Assembly: GCA_964393895.1 (NCBI GenBank)
Contig: CAYMWP010000005.1
Location: 1-64,000 of the forward strand
Reading direction: 5' to 3'
Source of the DNA: B4-G1 sp964393895
GTDB lineage: Bacteria > Chloroflexota > Anaerolineae > B4-G1
DNA: 64,000 nucleotides
Of this stretch, positions 1 through 9,425 are shown piece after piece. The notes beneath the pieces are model-generated. The model saw only the letters and a program-made list of their open reading frames with translations. It was not told the origin of the DNA and searched no databases. Every line of letters begins with the position of its first letter. The stretch's first letter is position 1. The position numbers were made by a program, and so were the translations under genes.

Positions 1-79
1 ACTACCATTCGCTGCCTCTGGTGGCGTAGACTCACAATTTGGGATACACACCCTTGCGCCATATCCCACCAAAGAACCA

Positions 80-107
80 TTGCCAAGCGAGGAAGATAGG
101 GTATAAT
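80..107 (+). promoter_or_regulatory. sigma-70-like promoter upstream of polX
   Basis: TTGCCA at 80-85 and TATAAT at 102-107 are separated by 16 bp. The -35 differs from consensus at one base and the -10 is perfect. It points into polX, but the transcript would cross the MITE-like element at 124-350 before the start codon at 360. Apart from this promoter and the element, bases 1-359 hold nothing I can support as a gene. Confidence 0.55.
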
Positions 108-123
108 CAATTAGAGGAATGGC

Positions 124-350
124 GTAACTGCTCAGCCAGGGCAGTTTTCTCCTGTCATTGCGAGGAGCCAAAGCCGCGAGCGAAGCGTGGCGGGCAGCGA
201 CGGCGGGCAAACAACGTCCGCGCGTATCATCTCAATAAACCGGGGTAATGTAAGGCGGAATGCCATTCCGCGCAATCCCCACCTCGGGAATTGGAGATTG
301 CTTCCCTTCGCTCTGCTCTGGGCAGGCGCAATGACAGGCTGAGCAGTTAC
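124..350. mobile_element. MITE-like element with terminal inverted repeats
   Basis: The outer ends are perfect 14-bp inverted repeats (GTAACTGCTCAGCC at 124-137 and its complement at 337-350). A second perfect 12-bp pair (CCTGTCATTGCG at 151-162, complement at 327-338) lies just inside. The 24 bp at the right end is therefore repeated at the left end with a 15-bp interruption. The bases touching each end, GGAATGGC (116-123) and GGAACGGC (351-358), look like an 8-bp target duplication with one mismatch. There is no transposase inside, so any movement would need one supplied in trans. A lone GAGCAGTTAC at 28523-28532 matches the end sequence. Confidence 0.6.
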
Positions 351-359
351 GGAACGGCA

Positions 360-2093
360 ATGAATAATCACAGAGTAGCCGAAATCTTTGCCACAATGGC
401 CGACATCCTCGCCATCCAGGGCGAGAACTACCACCGCATCCTGGCCTATCGCCGCGCGGCGGAAAACGTCGCCGCTCTGGGCCGGCCGCTGAGAGAGATC
501 TGGCAGGAGGCAGAACTGGAAGCGATCCCCGGCATCGGCAAGACTTTGGCGGCCAAAATTGACGAACTGATGCGCAGCGGTCAGTTGGAGGCCTACGAGA
601 AACTGAGAGCCCAAGTACCGGAGGGGGTCGTAGCGATGCTCCGCATCCCCGATGTCGGCCCCAAGAAAGCGGCGCTGTTCTGGAAAGAGCTGGGCGTCAC
701 GAGTATCGAGGCGCTGGAAAAAGCGGCGCGGGAAAACCGGTTACAAGCACTGCCCGGCATGGGAGCCAGGAGCGAGCAAAAAGTGCTGTCCGGAATCGAG
801 TTGCTCAAGCGGAGCAGCGGTCGCACCCTGCTGGGAATGGCCTGGCCCCTGGCCCACACGATGCTGGACGCCCTGCGCCAGGTAGCGGGGGTAGTGCAGG
901 TCGCCACAGCCGGCAGCTTGCGTCGTATGCGGGAGACTGTCGGCGACCTGGACCTGCTGGCAGCCTCGGCCGACCCGGAGCCGGTGATGGCCCGCTTCCG
1001 CCAACTCCCCCAGGTGACCGACGTGCTCCTCAGCGGCCCCACCAAGACCTCGTGCAACGTCCAATTGCCTCACACCGACGAGGTTTTTCAGGTTGACTTG
1101 CGCGTGCTGGAGCCCGCCCGCTGGGGGACCGCGCTCCAATACTTTACCGGCAGCCAGGCCCACAACATTCGGTTGCGGGGGCTGGCGCTCGACCGGGGCT
1201 TTTCTCTGAGCGAGTACGGGCTCAAGCGGGAGGACGGCCGCGAGATCCTGTGCGCCACCGAGGAAAAAGTCTACGCTGCCCTGGGCCTGCCGCTCATCCC
1301 ACCTGAGCTGCGCGAGGACCGGGGCGAGATCGAGGCGGCGCTGGAAGGCCGGCTGCCCGACCTGATCGAGGTGCAAGATTTGAAAGGCGACCTCCAGTTC
1401 CACACCACCTGGTCGGACGGGCGTCAGAGCTTGCTAGAGATGGCGCAGGCAGCGCAAGCGTTCGGCCTGGAGTACGCGCTGGTGACCGATCACTCCCACA
1501 GCCTGGGCATCGTCCAGGGCGTCACCGCCGAGGACCTGCGCCGCCAGCGGGCCGAGATCGAACAGGTCAATCGAGAACTGGGCGGCGAGTTCCGGTTGCT
1601 GGCCGGCGCCGAGGTCGAGGTGCTGGCCGACGGCAGCCTCGATTATCCCGACGAGGCGCTGGCCGAGTTGGACCTGGTCGTGGCGGCGGTGCACAGCGGG
1701 CTGCGCGGGAGCCGGGAACAAGTCACGGCGCGGATGGTGGCCGCGATCCGCAACCCCCACGTGGACGTCATCGCTCACCCAACCGGGCGGCTGATCGGTG
1801 AGCGGGAGGGGGCCGATCTGGATATGGAAGCGGTCTTTCGCGCCGCCGCCGAGACGGGCACCGCGTTGGAGGTCAACGCCTACCCCAAGCGGCTCGATCT
1901 GCGCGACGCGCACGTGCGGCGGGCGGTCCAGTTGGGCGTAAAGCTGGCAATAAGCTCTGACGCTCACAACGCGAATGCTTTTGCTCTGCTGCCCTTCGGG
2001 GTGGCGACGGCGCGGCGCGGGTGGGCGAGCGCCGAGGACGTGATCAACACGTGGGATGTGGAAAAAGTGCTCGAGTGGGCGGCGCGGAAATGA
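360..2093 (+). CDS. polX: bacterial family X DNA polymerase with PHP domain (PolX)
   Basis: A DNA polymerase beta-like enzyme of the bacterial PolX type, 577 aa, probably for gap filling in base-excision repair. The first ~150 residues hold helix-hairpin-helix signatures (IPGIGKTLAAK, IPDVGPKKAA). The nucleotidyltransferase core has GSLRR followed by GDLDLL around residue 185-200, which supplies two catalytic aspartates, and a later VDLR supplies the third. The C-terminal PHP phosphoesterase domain starts near residue 344, with HTTWSDG, TDHSHS and SSDAHNANAF as metal-binding motifs, so a 3'-5' exonuclease or phosphatase activity is expected. I chose ATG 360 because homologues begin with a motif like NHRVAEIF; the longer frame from 291 would start inside the MITE-like element. 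No good Shine-Dalgarno sequence precedes 360. Confidence 0.93.
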   Translation: MNNHRVAEIFATMADILAIQGENYHRILAYRRAAENVAALGRPLREIWQEAELEAIPGIGKTLAAKIDELMRSGQLEAYEKLRAQVPEGVVAMLRIPDVGPKKAALFWKELGVTSIEALEKAARENRLQALPGMGARSEQKVLSGIELLKRSSGRTLLGMAWPLAHTMLDALRQVAGVVQVATAGSLRRMRETVGDLDLLAASADPEPVMARFRQLPQVTDVLLSGPTKTSCNVQLPHTDEVFQVDLRVLEPARWGTALQYFTGSQAHNIRLRGLALDRGFSLSEYGLKREDGREILCATEEKVYAALGLPLIPPELREDRGEIEAALEGRLPDLIEVQDLKGDLQFHTTWSDGRQSLLEMAQAAQAFGLEYALVTDHSHSLGIVQGVTAEDLRRQRAEIEQVNRELGGEFRLLAGAEVEVLADGSLDYPDEALAELDLVVAAVHSGLRGSREQVTARMVAAIRNPHVDVIAHPTGRLIGEREGADLDMEAVFRAAAETGTALEVNAYPKRLDLRDAHVRRAVQLGVKLAISSDAHNANAFALLPFGVATARRGWASAEDVINTWDVEKVLEWAARK

Positions 2094-2204
2094 GGCCACT
2101 GATAGGATTCTCGTAGCCTCCGAGAGCATAAGGAAACCAGTTCAACACAATCAGAACCTTCAGCGTTTCAGTGGGCCAGAGATTCGCTGACTAGAGTGGC
2201 GATA

Positions 2205-5200
2205 ATGAGACTTTCAACCACAGCAAAAATACTATTGCCGGTCCTACTGGCCTTCATTCCACTGACCGCCTTCCTCAACCTCACCGCCGCCCAGGAAACA
2301 AGACCCGTCTGCTTCTGGTCGGCCCAGGGGCTGGCCTGCGTCGAGCGCACGCACAGACTGGAAAGCGACGGCGCAGGAGCGGAAGGGCCGTTGACGGCAC
2401 TGCTGGAAGGCCCGACGGTCGAGGAACGCGCACGCGGTCTCAACTCCGCCATCCCGGCGGGGACCACCCTGAGTCAGTTGGAGACACGCGACAGCGGCGC
2501 TATCACCGTCAGCCTGAGAATGTCGCCCGACGCGCTGCAAACGCTGGATCACGACACTTTCGAGGCTATCGTCGAGCAGATCGGCTGGACGCTGGAGCCT
2601 CTGGAGTGGCGTCACCTGCGCGTTCAGGTCTGGAATCCAGACAGCGACGAGTACGTCCCGCTTTCGGACTTTTTGCCCGAGATCCCGATCCCGCGCAAGG
2701 AGACCGTCCTGGCAGGAGAGGAGGAACAGGAAGCGACGCTCACCTACGCCGGCCAACCACCGGCCCCTGGTCAGGGCCAGCCGCCGGGCGCGCTCAACGG
2801 CAGGACGGTCTACGTCAGCGCCGGGCACGGCTGGCAGTGGAACGGTTCCGCCTGGCGCACCCAGCGCCCCGTCTACCAGGGCTTTATCGAGGACCACAAC
2901 AACGCCGAGGCGGTGAACCAATACCTGCTCCAGTACCTGTGGAACGCTGGGGCGCAGGTCTGGCCGGTGCGCGAGCGGGACATGAACGAGGTCGAGATCG
3001 TGGTGGACAACGACGACCCAGGCCCAGGCGCGGGGTACTCTGAGACCGGCGCGTGGACGACCGTCAGCGGGACAGGCTACGAGGGCAGCAACTATCGCCA
3101 GGCCGAAACCGTCGCTGGCGCGCCAACCAGCACCGCCGTCTGGACCGCCACGCTCCCCGCCGATGGCGAGTACGGGGTCTACGTCTGGTACCGGCCCGGC
3201 TCCGACCGCACCTCCGATGCCCGCTACACCGTCCACCACGCCGGGGGAGAGACGACGGTGGTGATGAGCCAACAGCATCACGGCATCACGTGGCGCCACA
3301 TCGGCGACTATGGCTTCCGGGGCGGCGAGGTCGCCACGGTCACGCTGAGCAATCTCTCCTCCCAGGCCGGCGACGTCGTCGTCGCCGACGCGGTCCGCTT
3401 GGGCGGCGGCTCCTTCGACGATCTGAACGGCATCGAGACGGACGCTCCCTATCCGCCGGACAAACCCTGGTGGGAGGTCGCCACATTCTACTACGCCCAG
3501 CGGATGGGGATGAGCCAGCCGCCGGGCGACGTGACCGCCCGTCCCATCTACGCCCGCTGGGAACACGCCGGCACTGGCGACGACGCCGTCTACGTCTCCT
3601 GGCACACCAACGGCTACGACGGCTCTGTCCGCGGCAGCGAGACCTACGCCCACAGCGGCGAGTCGCTGCCCCGCACGGAAGGAAGCCTGACTCTGTGCCA
3701 CACCATCCACACCGAAATCGTCCACGACATCCGGGCCGGGTGGGATCCCTTTTGGACCGACCGGGGAGAAAAGACGAGCAACCTGGGGGAACTGCGGCTG
3801 CTGTGGGACGAGAACGAAGCAACTCGCATGCCGGGCGCGTTGACCGAGATCGCCTTCCACGATAACCCCGACGACGCGGACGCGCTCAAGGAACCGGCCT
3901 TCCAAATGCTGGCAGCGCGGGCCATCTACCAGGGCATCGTCAAATACTTTGAGGAGCGGGACGGAGTGAGCCTGACGCTGCTGCCCGAGCCTCCCACCCA
4001 CCTGGCGGTCCAGAACGTGGGCGGGGGAGAGGTGCGGGTCTCCTGGCGACCATCCCCCACCGACGCTATGGGCCTGGTCGGAGACGCGGCCACCGGTTAC
4101 CGCGTCTATACCAGCACCAATGGCCTGGGCTGGTCGAACGGCGTCCCCGTGAACGGGAGCACCGCCTACACCATCACCAGCCTGACGGAAGACCAGATCA
4201 TCTTTGTCCGCGTCAGCGGGACCAACACTGGCGGTGAATCATTCCCCACCGAAACCCTGGTCGCCCGCGTGGGGGACGAGGCCGGTGTGTTACTGATCAA
4301 CGGCTTTGACCGCCTCAACAACACCATGCTGATCCCCGAAGACGGCCCGGTCGAGGGATACAATCTGCGTATGTTACTCGACCGGATGAACCGGTACGAC
4401 TATGTGATCCAGCACGGCGAGGCGATCACCTATCCCCTCGATAGCAGCAGCAACGAGGCCGTGCAGGAGGGCGCCATCAGCCTGGAAGACTATGGGGTGA
4501 TAGACTGGATCCTGGGAGAGGAATCGGTCGCCGAGGAGACGCTGAACGGGACCGAGCAATCGTTGTTGAGCAGCTACCTCGAAGGCGGCGGCGCACTCTT
4601 TATCAGCGGGGCGGAGGTCGGCTGGGACCTGGATTACCTGGGGAGCGCATACGACCGCGCCTTTTACACCGGCGTGCTGCGGGCCGATTACGCCGGGGAC
4701 GACGCTGGGACCTACGAGGTCGCCCCCGTCGCCGGTTCAATCTTGGAAGGTCTGGCACCCTTCCACTTTGACGCCGCCGGTATGTACGACGCCGATTACC
4801 CGGACCAAATAGAGCCAACCAGCGTCTCCACACCGGCGCTGATCTACAACGGCGGGCTGGGCGGCACGGCGGCGATCCAGTACCAGAGCGAGGCGACGAC
4901 CTGCCCCCGGCTGGTCTACTTTGGCTTCCCCTTCGAGACCATTCGCCCGGCGCAGCGGCCCAGCGTAATGGCGCGGGTGATGAGCTTTCTGGCCCCCTGT
5001 CTGCCCCAATCGCCTAACACCAAGATCAGCAATCCGATCAATCAAAACTCCTACAACACCCCCCCACCCTCCAGCGGGACTGCTAAAGCGACCGGAGCGA
5101 ACATCCAGCGGGTAGAGATACAGATACAACACCCCGATGGCAAGTATTGGACAGAGACCGACTGGGCAACATCGGCAACCTGGCTCACGACCACCGGCGC

Positions 5201-6113
5201 GACTGTATGGACCTACACGCTCCCGGCCCTGAACAACGACGGCCACTATTACCTGCGCGCCCGCGCCTGGACGACCGACTCTATCTCCGACACCTCCCCC
5301 GCCGAGGTGGTCTTTACCTACGACACCACCCCACCAGCCGCGACCACCCTCATCACGCCGACGGGCAACATCGCCTTCCCCACCGTGACGGGAGTGACTT
5401 TGATGTGGGAAGCGGCGCCGCCGGATGGCGGCTCGCCCCTGGCGTACTTGCTGGAATTGGACGGGGTGCTCCACACGACAACACAGACAATGTACACGAC
5501 CGGGCACCTCGCCGGGGGGGTGCACACCTGGGGCGTGCGGGTCTTGGACCAGGCCGGCAACCGCTCGGAATGGGTCACGGATACATTTTCCATCGCCACG
5601 CAGTACCAAATCCACCTGCCGCTGGTGGCGCGTGACCATGTTTTCGAGGAAGAGAACGGCGGCGGCCCTTGCGTTGACGTGATCGTCAACGGCGGCTTTG
5701 AGAGCGGCGCGGGTTGGCTGCTCAACCACGCCGCATACACCACCACCCACGCCCACTCTGGCACGCGCAGCGCGCGGGTGGGCGTCCTGTGGCCCGGACA
5801 AGTCTCTTACTCCTCGGTGGCCCAGAGCATAACGCTGACGGAAGGGATCACCACCACCCTGAGCCTGCAAGTCTACCCCGTCGGCGCCGACGACAGCGGG
5901 GACTGGCACTACATCGGCCTATACGACCAGGGCGGCCAATATCACTCGCTGGAGACTTGGCTATCCGACGCGAAAACCTGGAACCCACGCCAGTATGACC
6001 TGAGCGACTATGTGGGCCAGACAGTGAATCTCTACATCGGCACGCGGAACGACGGGTACGACGACACAGCCACACTGTACGTGGACGAAGTGGCATTAGA
6101 GATTTGTCCGTAA
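2205..6113 (+). CDS. large secreted multidomain N-acetylmuramoyl-L-alanine amidase-like protein
   Basis: A 1302-residue protein with an N-terminal signal peptide (hydrophobic residues ~8-27 followed by TAAQE). Residues ~35-140 resemble a GerMN domain. An Amidase_3-type peptidoglycan amidase begins at VYVSAGHG (~201) and resumes at SWHTNGYD and TEIAFHDN (~409-585). It is interrupted at ~266-400 by a module with the NDDPGP...Y..TG pattern of golvesin C-terminal-like beta-sandwich domains. Then follow a fibronectin III domain (~594-687), a GATase-like alpha/beta region (~692-935), two further beta-sandwich repeats and a C-terminal carbohydrate-binding-like module (~1155-1302). The predicted role is cutting the stem peptide from glycan in the cell wall. 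GTG 2196 is an alternative start; neither start has a strong ribosome-binding site. Confidence 0.8.
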   Translation: MRLSTTAKILLPVLLAFIPLTAFLNLTAAQETRPVCFWSAQGLACVERTHRLESDGAGAEGPLTALLEGPTVEERARGLNSAIPAGTTLSQLETRDSGAITVSLRMSPDALQTLDHDTFEAIVEQIGWTLEPLEWRHLRVQVWNPDSDEYVPLSDFLPEIPIPRKETVLAGEEEQEATLTYAGQPPAPGQGQPPGALNGRTVYVSAGHGWQWNGSAWRTQRPVYQGFIEDHNNAEAVNQYLLQYLWNAGAQVWPVRERDMNEVEIVVDNDDPGPGAGYSETGAWTTVSGTGYEGSNYRQAETVAGAPTSTAVWTATLPADGEYGVYVWYRPGSDRTSDARYTVHHAGGETTVVMSQQHHGITWRHIGDYGFRGGEVATVTLSNLSSQAGDVVVADAVRLGGGSFDDLNGIETDAPYPPDKPWWEVATFYYAQRMGMSQPPGDVTARPIYARWEHAGTGDDAVYVSWHTNGYDGSVRGSETYAHSGESLPRTEGSLTLCHTIHTEIVHDIRAGWDPFWTDRGEKTSNLGELRLLWDENEATRMPGALTEIAFHDNPDDADALKEPAFQMLAARAIYQGIVKYFEERDGVSLTLLPEPPTHLAVQNVGGGEVRVSWRPSPTDAMGLVGDAATGYRVYTSTNGLGWSNGVPVNGSTAYTITSLTEDQIIFVRVSGTNTGGESFPTETLVARVGDEAGVLLINGFDRLNNTMLIPEDGPVEGYNLRMLLDRMNRYDYVIQHGEAITYPLDSSSNEAVQEGAISLEDYGVIDWILGEESVAEETLNGTEQSLLSSYLEGGGALFISGAEVGWDLDYLGSAYDRAFYTGVLRADYAGDDAGTYEVAPVAGSILEGLAPFHFDAAGMYDADYPDQIEPTSVSTPALIYNGGLGGTAAIQYQSEATTCPRLVYFGFPFETIRPAQRPSVMARVMSFLAPCLPQSPNTKISNPINQNSYNTPPPSSGTAKATGANIQRVEIQIQHPDGKYWTETDWATSATWLTTTGATVWTYTLPALNNDGHYYLRARAWTTDSISDTSPAEVVFTYDTTPPAATTLITPTGNIAFPTVTGVTLMWEAAPPDGGSPLAYLLELDGVLHTTTQTMYTTGHLAGGVHTWGVRVLDQAGNRSEWVTDTFSIATQYQIHLPLVARDHVFEEENGGGPCVDVIVNGGFESGAGWLLNHAAYTTTHAHSGTRSARVGVLWPGQVSYSSVAQSITLTEGITTTLSLQVYPVGADDSGDWHYIGLYDQGGQYHSLETWLSDAKTWNPRQYDLSDYVGQTVNLYIGTRNDGYDDTATLYVDEVALEICP

Positions 6114-6133
6114 CATATACGAGGGGAGCCTGT

Positions 6134-6853
6134 ATGAGCTTTGCATCAAGCCTACCTATCTTGAGTATCCTTTTCCTGGCAGCATTTACCCGCTCCGCCC
6201 TGGGCTTTGGGGATGCATTGATCGCAATGCCGCTGTTGGCGCTGGTGATCAATATGCAAACGGCCACGCCGCTGGTCGCTTTTGGCGCCACCACCATCGC
6301 TGCGACGATCCTCCTGAAGCAATGGCGCAGCGTGGACATAAGGGCCGCCTGGCGACTGATCTTGTCTTCTCTGCTTGGCATCCCGTTCGGATTGCTGCTT
6401 CTCAAAACCGCGCCGGAATCTATCGTAAAGGCCGTCCTGGGTGTGGTACTGATCGGATTTGGTCTGTATAATCTCGTCAAGCCTCATCTCCCGCCCTTGC
6501 GGAGCGAGAAACTGGCCTACCTGTTCGGCTGGGTGGCCGGCGTCCTGGGAGGAGCGTATAACACCAACGGCCCACCCGTCATCATCTATGGCGCGTTGCG
6601 CAAGTGGCCCCCGGAGAGCTTTCGGGCCACGCTACAATGCTACTTTCTGCCCACAGGGCTGATGATCCTGATAGGTCACGGTTTGGCGGGGCTGTGGACC
6701 CCCACAGTGCTGCGACTGTACGCCTATGCCCTGCCCCTGATCCTGCTGGCGATCCTTCTCGGAGGCCGGCTCAACAAAGTCATGTCCGGCGGCCAGTTCA
6801 ACCGCGTCGTTTACGCCATCCTGGTCGTGATGGGGATACTGATGTTCGTTTGA
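6134..6853 (+). CDS. TauE/SafE family sulfite exporter-like permease
   Basis: A polytopic membrane protein of 239 aa and about eight hydrophobic segments, of the TauE/SafE (UPF0721) family of anion or organosulfur exporters. Family hallmarks are the glycine-rich N-terminal GFGDALIAMP segment and the internal GVLGGAYNTNGPPVIIY motif, which is the conserved second-repeat signature. ATG 6134 is preceded by GAGGGGAG at good spacing, so I prefer it to the TTG at 6104, which would overlap the amidase gene by 10 nt. The substrate cannot be read from sequence. The close spacing to the amidase (20 nt) suggests co-transcription but not a shared pathway. Confidence 0.85.
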   Translation: MSFASSLPILSILFLAAFTRSALGFGDALIAMPLLALVINMQTATPLVAFGATTIAATILLKQWRSVDIRAAWRLILSSLLGIPFGLLLLKTAPESIVKAVLGVVLIGFGLYNLVKPHLPPLRSEKLAYLFGWVAGVLGGAYNTNGPPVIIYGALRKWPPESFRATLQCYFLPTGLMILIGHGLAGLWTPTVLRLYAYALPLILLAILLGGRLNKVMSGGQFNRVVYAILVVMGILMFV

Positions 6854-6907
6854 GCAAGATACAAGTTATGCCAGTGGCAAGTATGCAAGTTTGGAAGGAA
6901 GCTGTAA

Positions 6908-7432
6908 ATGCAAAACGACGGCCGGATGGATGATACGGTCCCCACTCCCCGCGCCGAACCGGGAGGCAGGGGAAACGTAGCAGTAATCCCCGCGTATACC
7001 TGGGTAATAGGCGGGGTCGCGCTGCTGCTGACACTGACGGTGTGTGGCCTGTGGGGCCTTTATCTACTCCGGGGGCAACTGGCCGCCGGCGGCCCTACCC
7101 CCACGCCCATCATCTGGACGCCCACCACCGCCCCCAGCCCCACCCCTCTGCCTACCGCAACGGAGGAACCCACCCCCACCACCTCACCCGACATCGCCCT
7201 CGGACGGTACGTGCAGGTGACCGACACCGGCGGATACGGTCTCAGCCTGCGCGATGGCCCCGGCGAAAACTATGCCCGGATGGACGTCGCGCTTGAGGGA
7301 GAGATCTTTATCATCGTGGACGGGCCAACACTATCCGGCGGCTCCAAGTGGTGGAAGATCCGCGACCCCGACGACGAACTGCGGGAGTGGTGGGCAATAG
7401 GAAACTTTTTAGAGCCGGTGGAGCATCCATAG
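6908..7432 (+). CDS. single-pass membrane protein with C-terminal SH3-like domain
   Basis: A 174-aa protein with a short basic and polar cytoplasmic N-terminus, one membrane helix at about residues 29-53 (YTWVIGGVALLLTLTVCG), and a Pro/Thr-rich extracytoplasmic linker (~60-97). The C-terminal ~75 residues match the pattern of a bacterial SH3-like domain (LSLRDGPGENYARMDVALEG, then WWKIRD). Such domains often bind peptidoglycan. The start follows GGAAGGA. No enzyme motif is visible, so a structural or wall-attachment role is an inference. Confidence 0.7.
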   Translation: MQNDGRMDDTVPTPRAEPGGRGNVAVIPAYTWVIGGVALLLTLTVCGLWGLYLLRGQLAAGGPTPTPIIWTPTTAPSPTPLPTATEEPTPTTSPDIALGRYVQVTDTGGYGLSLRDGPGENYARMDVALEGEIFIIVDGPTLSGGSKWWKIRDPDDELREWWAIGNFLEPVEHP

Positions 7433-7519
7433 CGAATGGGCGAATGGGCGAATGAGTGAATCAGCGAGTGGGCGAATCAGCGAATCAGCGAGTGGGCGAG
7501 TGGGCGAGTGGGCGAATGC
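7432..7519 (+). repeat. 8-bp tandem repeat array
   Basis: Eleven imperfect head-to-tail units of an octamer close to GCGAATGG or GCGAGTGG run from the stop codon of the SH3-like gene to just before the methyltransferase. Because 8 is not a multiple of 3, gain or loss of a unit would change which upstream GTG/ATG codons are in frame with the next gene. Confidence 0.85.
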
Positions 7520-7557
7520 AGTACATAGTGTTGTCGTACATCCAGGTCGAAGAAATC

Positions 7558-8361
7558 ATGAAAGCCTATCGAGCGGGGACCGGCTCGGTGCAGGTGTCGC
7601 TGGACCTGGGCCTGACCGTCACCGAGGTAGCAATAGAATCACAGCGAGTCCGCCTGCCAGATGGTCAGTCACTGACCTGGGAGCAACTCGACAAGATCAC
7701 CAAGTCCGAGCGCGGCTGCTTTGCCGTCGAAGAAAACACACCGCACAAGATCCAGGTCTTTTCCGAGGGCGCCAACCGGCTCTACAGTCTGATGCCGACC
7801 GCTGGCGCGCCAACTATGCTGGTCTCTGGCGTCCCAATGCATCGTATCAAAGGCATTGACCCTCATCACGACACCTTGCAAAAGATCGAGAGCATCGCTC
7901 CCATCGTGGGGCGCGTGCTTGATACGGCGACCGGCCTGGGGTACACCGCCATCGAAGCCGCCAGGACTGCCGAGCACGTCACCACGATCGAGATCGAGCC
8001 GGCGGCGTTGGAAGTAGCGCGGCTCAATCCCTGGTCACGATCACTTTTTGAGAGTCCCAACGTCACCCAGATCGTGGGGGACTCTTTCGACGAGGTCGAA
8101 GCGTTCGAGGATGAGACGTTCGCCCGCATCGTCCACGACCCGCCAGCTTTCGCCCTGGCGGGCGACCTCTACTCTGGCGCGTTCTACCGCCAGCTCTTCC
8201 GCGTGTTGCAGCGCGGCGGGCGGATGTTCCACTACATCGGCGATCTGGAGAGCAAGTCTGGCCGCTCCGTCACGAAAGGGGCCCTGCGCCGCTTGCGGGA
8301 GGCCGGTTTCTCGCGGGTGGTACAACGCCCCAGAGCGTTTGGACTGGTCGTATACAAGTAG
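7558..8361 (+). CDS. class I SAM-dependent methyltransferase (COG2521-like)
   Basis: A 267-aa protein with a Rossmann methyltransferase core. The SAM-binding motif I is VLDTATGLGYTAIEAAR, the acidic loop is TTIEIEP, the motif resembling IV is IVHDPPAFAL, and the late strand is RGGRMFHYIGD. The N-terminal ~90 residues are beta-rich, as in predicted archaeal-type methyltransferases related to COG2521. ATG 7558 fits the typical family N-terminus (MKAYRAGTGSVQVSLDLG). ATG 7516 and GTG 7456 are in frame upstream, but they lie in or at the edge of the octamer repeat. The substrate is unknown. Confidence 0.75.
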   Translation: MKAYRAGTGSVQVSLDLGLTVTEVAIESQRVRLPDGQSLTWEQLDKITKSERGCFAVEENTPHKIQVFSEGANRLYSLMPTAGAPTMLVSGVPMHRIKGIDPHHDTLQKIESIAPIVGRVLDTATGLGYTAIEAARTAEHVTTIEIEPAALEVARLNPWSRSLFESPNVTQIVGDSFDEVEAFEDETFARIVHDPPAFALAGDLYSGAFYRQLFRVLQRGGRMFHYIGDLESKSGRSVTKGALRRLREAGFSRVVQRPRAFGLVVYK

Positions 8362-8397
8362 CTGGCAGACAGTAACATCGGGCAGAAAGGAGGCCAC

Positions 8398-9384
8398 GTG
8401 ATCCGTTCGTTGTATCGCACCCAGGATGGAATAATCCATACCGATTTGAGGACAGACCAGTTCCCGGCCGCGCTACAGGACGCGCAGGGCCTGCTGTGGG
8501 TGGACTTTGCTGACGAGCCGCCAGAAGTGTGCGCGCCCATTCTGCAAGAGACGTTCGCCTTCCACCCGCTGGCCGTGGATGACGCCCTTGAAGAATCACA
8601 CGTCCCCAAAGTGGACGACTGGGATCAGTATCTCTACCTCACATTGCACGCCATCGTCTTCAACCACCAAGAGGGTGAACCGGTGAATACGTTGGAATTG
8701 GACATATTCTTGGGCAGGGGATACCTCGTCACGTATCGGGCACAGCCTATCGCCACGGTTGACCGCGTCTGGGCGGCCTGCCAACAGGATGAGCGTCACT
8801 GGCGAAAAGGAACAGCACACCTGCTGTACAAGCTGGCCGACGAGTTGGTGGCCGACTACATGCCAGTGATCGAGCAAGTCGACGAAGCAATTGATCGGAT
8901 CGAGGACCAGATTTTCGATGACCCTGCGCCGATTCTATTGGAGCGGCTCTTCACACTCAAGCGCGCACTGCTTCGCCTGCGCCGCATCATCGCTCCACAA
9001 CGAGAAGTGCTCAACAAACTGGCGCGCGGGGACTATGCAGCGATTGAACCCGAAAGCCGCGTCTTTTTCCGCGACGTGTACGATCACCTCGTCCGGCAAT
9101 ACGACATCGCCGAGAGCTTGCGCGATCTAGTAAGCAACGCCCTGGACACGTACCTGTCTGTAGTGAGCAACCGTATGAACGACGTGATGAAGATACTGAC
9201 CATCATCACCACGTTGTTCATGCCTCTTTCGTTCCTGAGCGGGTTCTTTGGCATGAACTTTTTCCAACCCGTGACCCCACTGACTGTCTGGACCGACAGA
9301 CTGGTGTTCGGGCTGACTCTTGCTACAATGGTCATCATGCCGATCGGCATGTATCTGTGGATGCGGCGGCAGGCGTGGATTTAG
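8398..9384 (+). CDS. corA: CorA family divalent cation transporter
   Basis: A 328-residue membrane transporter of the CorA/MIT family, forming a pentameric Mg2+ (or Co2+/Ni2+) channel. The N-terminal ~230 residues form the cytoplasmic funnel (HPLAVDDALEESHVPKVDD is typical of CorA) followed by the long stalk helix. Two C-terminal helices flank the diagnostic GMN filter at residues 285-287 (SGFFGMNFF). The start is GTG 8398, set by an AAAGGAGG site at 8386-8393. The last residues, WMRRQAW, end in the cytoplasm as usual. Confidence 0.9.
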   Translation: MIRSLYRTQDGIIHTDLRTDQFPAALQDAQGLLWVDFADEPPEVCAPILQETFAFHPLAVDDALEESHVPKVDDWDQYLYLTLHAIVFNHQEGEPVNTLELDIFLGRGYLVTYRAQPIATVDRVWAACQQDERHWRKGTAHLLYKLADELVADYMPVIEQVDEAIDRIEDQIFDDPAPILLERLFTLKRALLRLRRIIAPQREVLNKLARGDYAAIEPESRVFFRDVYDHLVRQYDIAESLRDLVSNALDTYLSVVSNRMNDVMKILTIITTLFMPLSFLSGFFGMNFFQPVTPLTVWTDRLVFGLTLATMVIMPIGMYLWMRRQAWI

Positions 9385-9425
9385 CACCTGCACGACGATC
9401 ATCTGGCCCCCTGGGAGGGACATCA

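Noticed and set aside
39..248. 69-codon plus-strand frame at the window start
   Set aside because: Most of it lies in the MITE-like element; the residues come from repeat sequence and there is no ribosome-binding site.
2244..4001. 585-codon open frame on the minus strand
   Set aside because: It is the antisense shadow of the amidase gene, produced by high GC and third-position bias; its composition (many Gly, Ala, Arg, Asp, Val) has no domain pattern.
7432..7519. Repeat array as a CRISPR
   Set aside because: Units are 8 bp head to tail with no spacers and no cas genes nearby.
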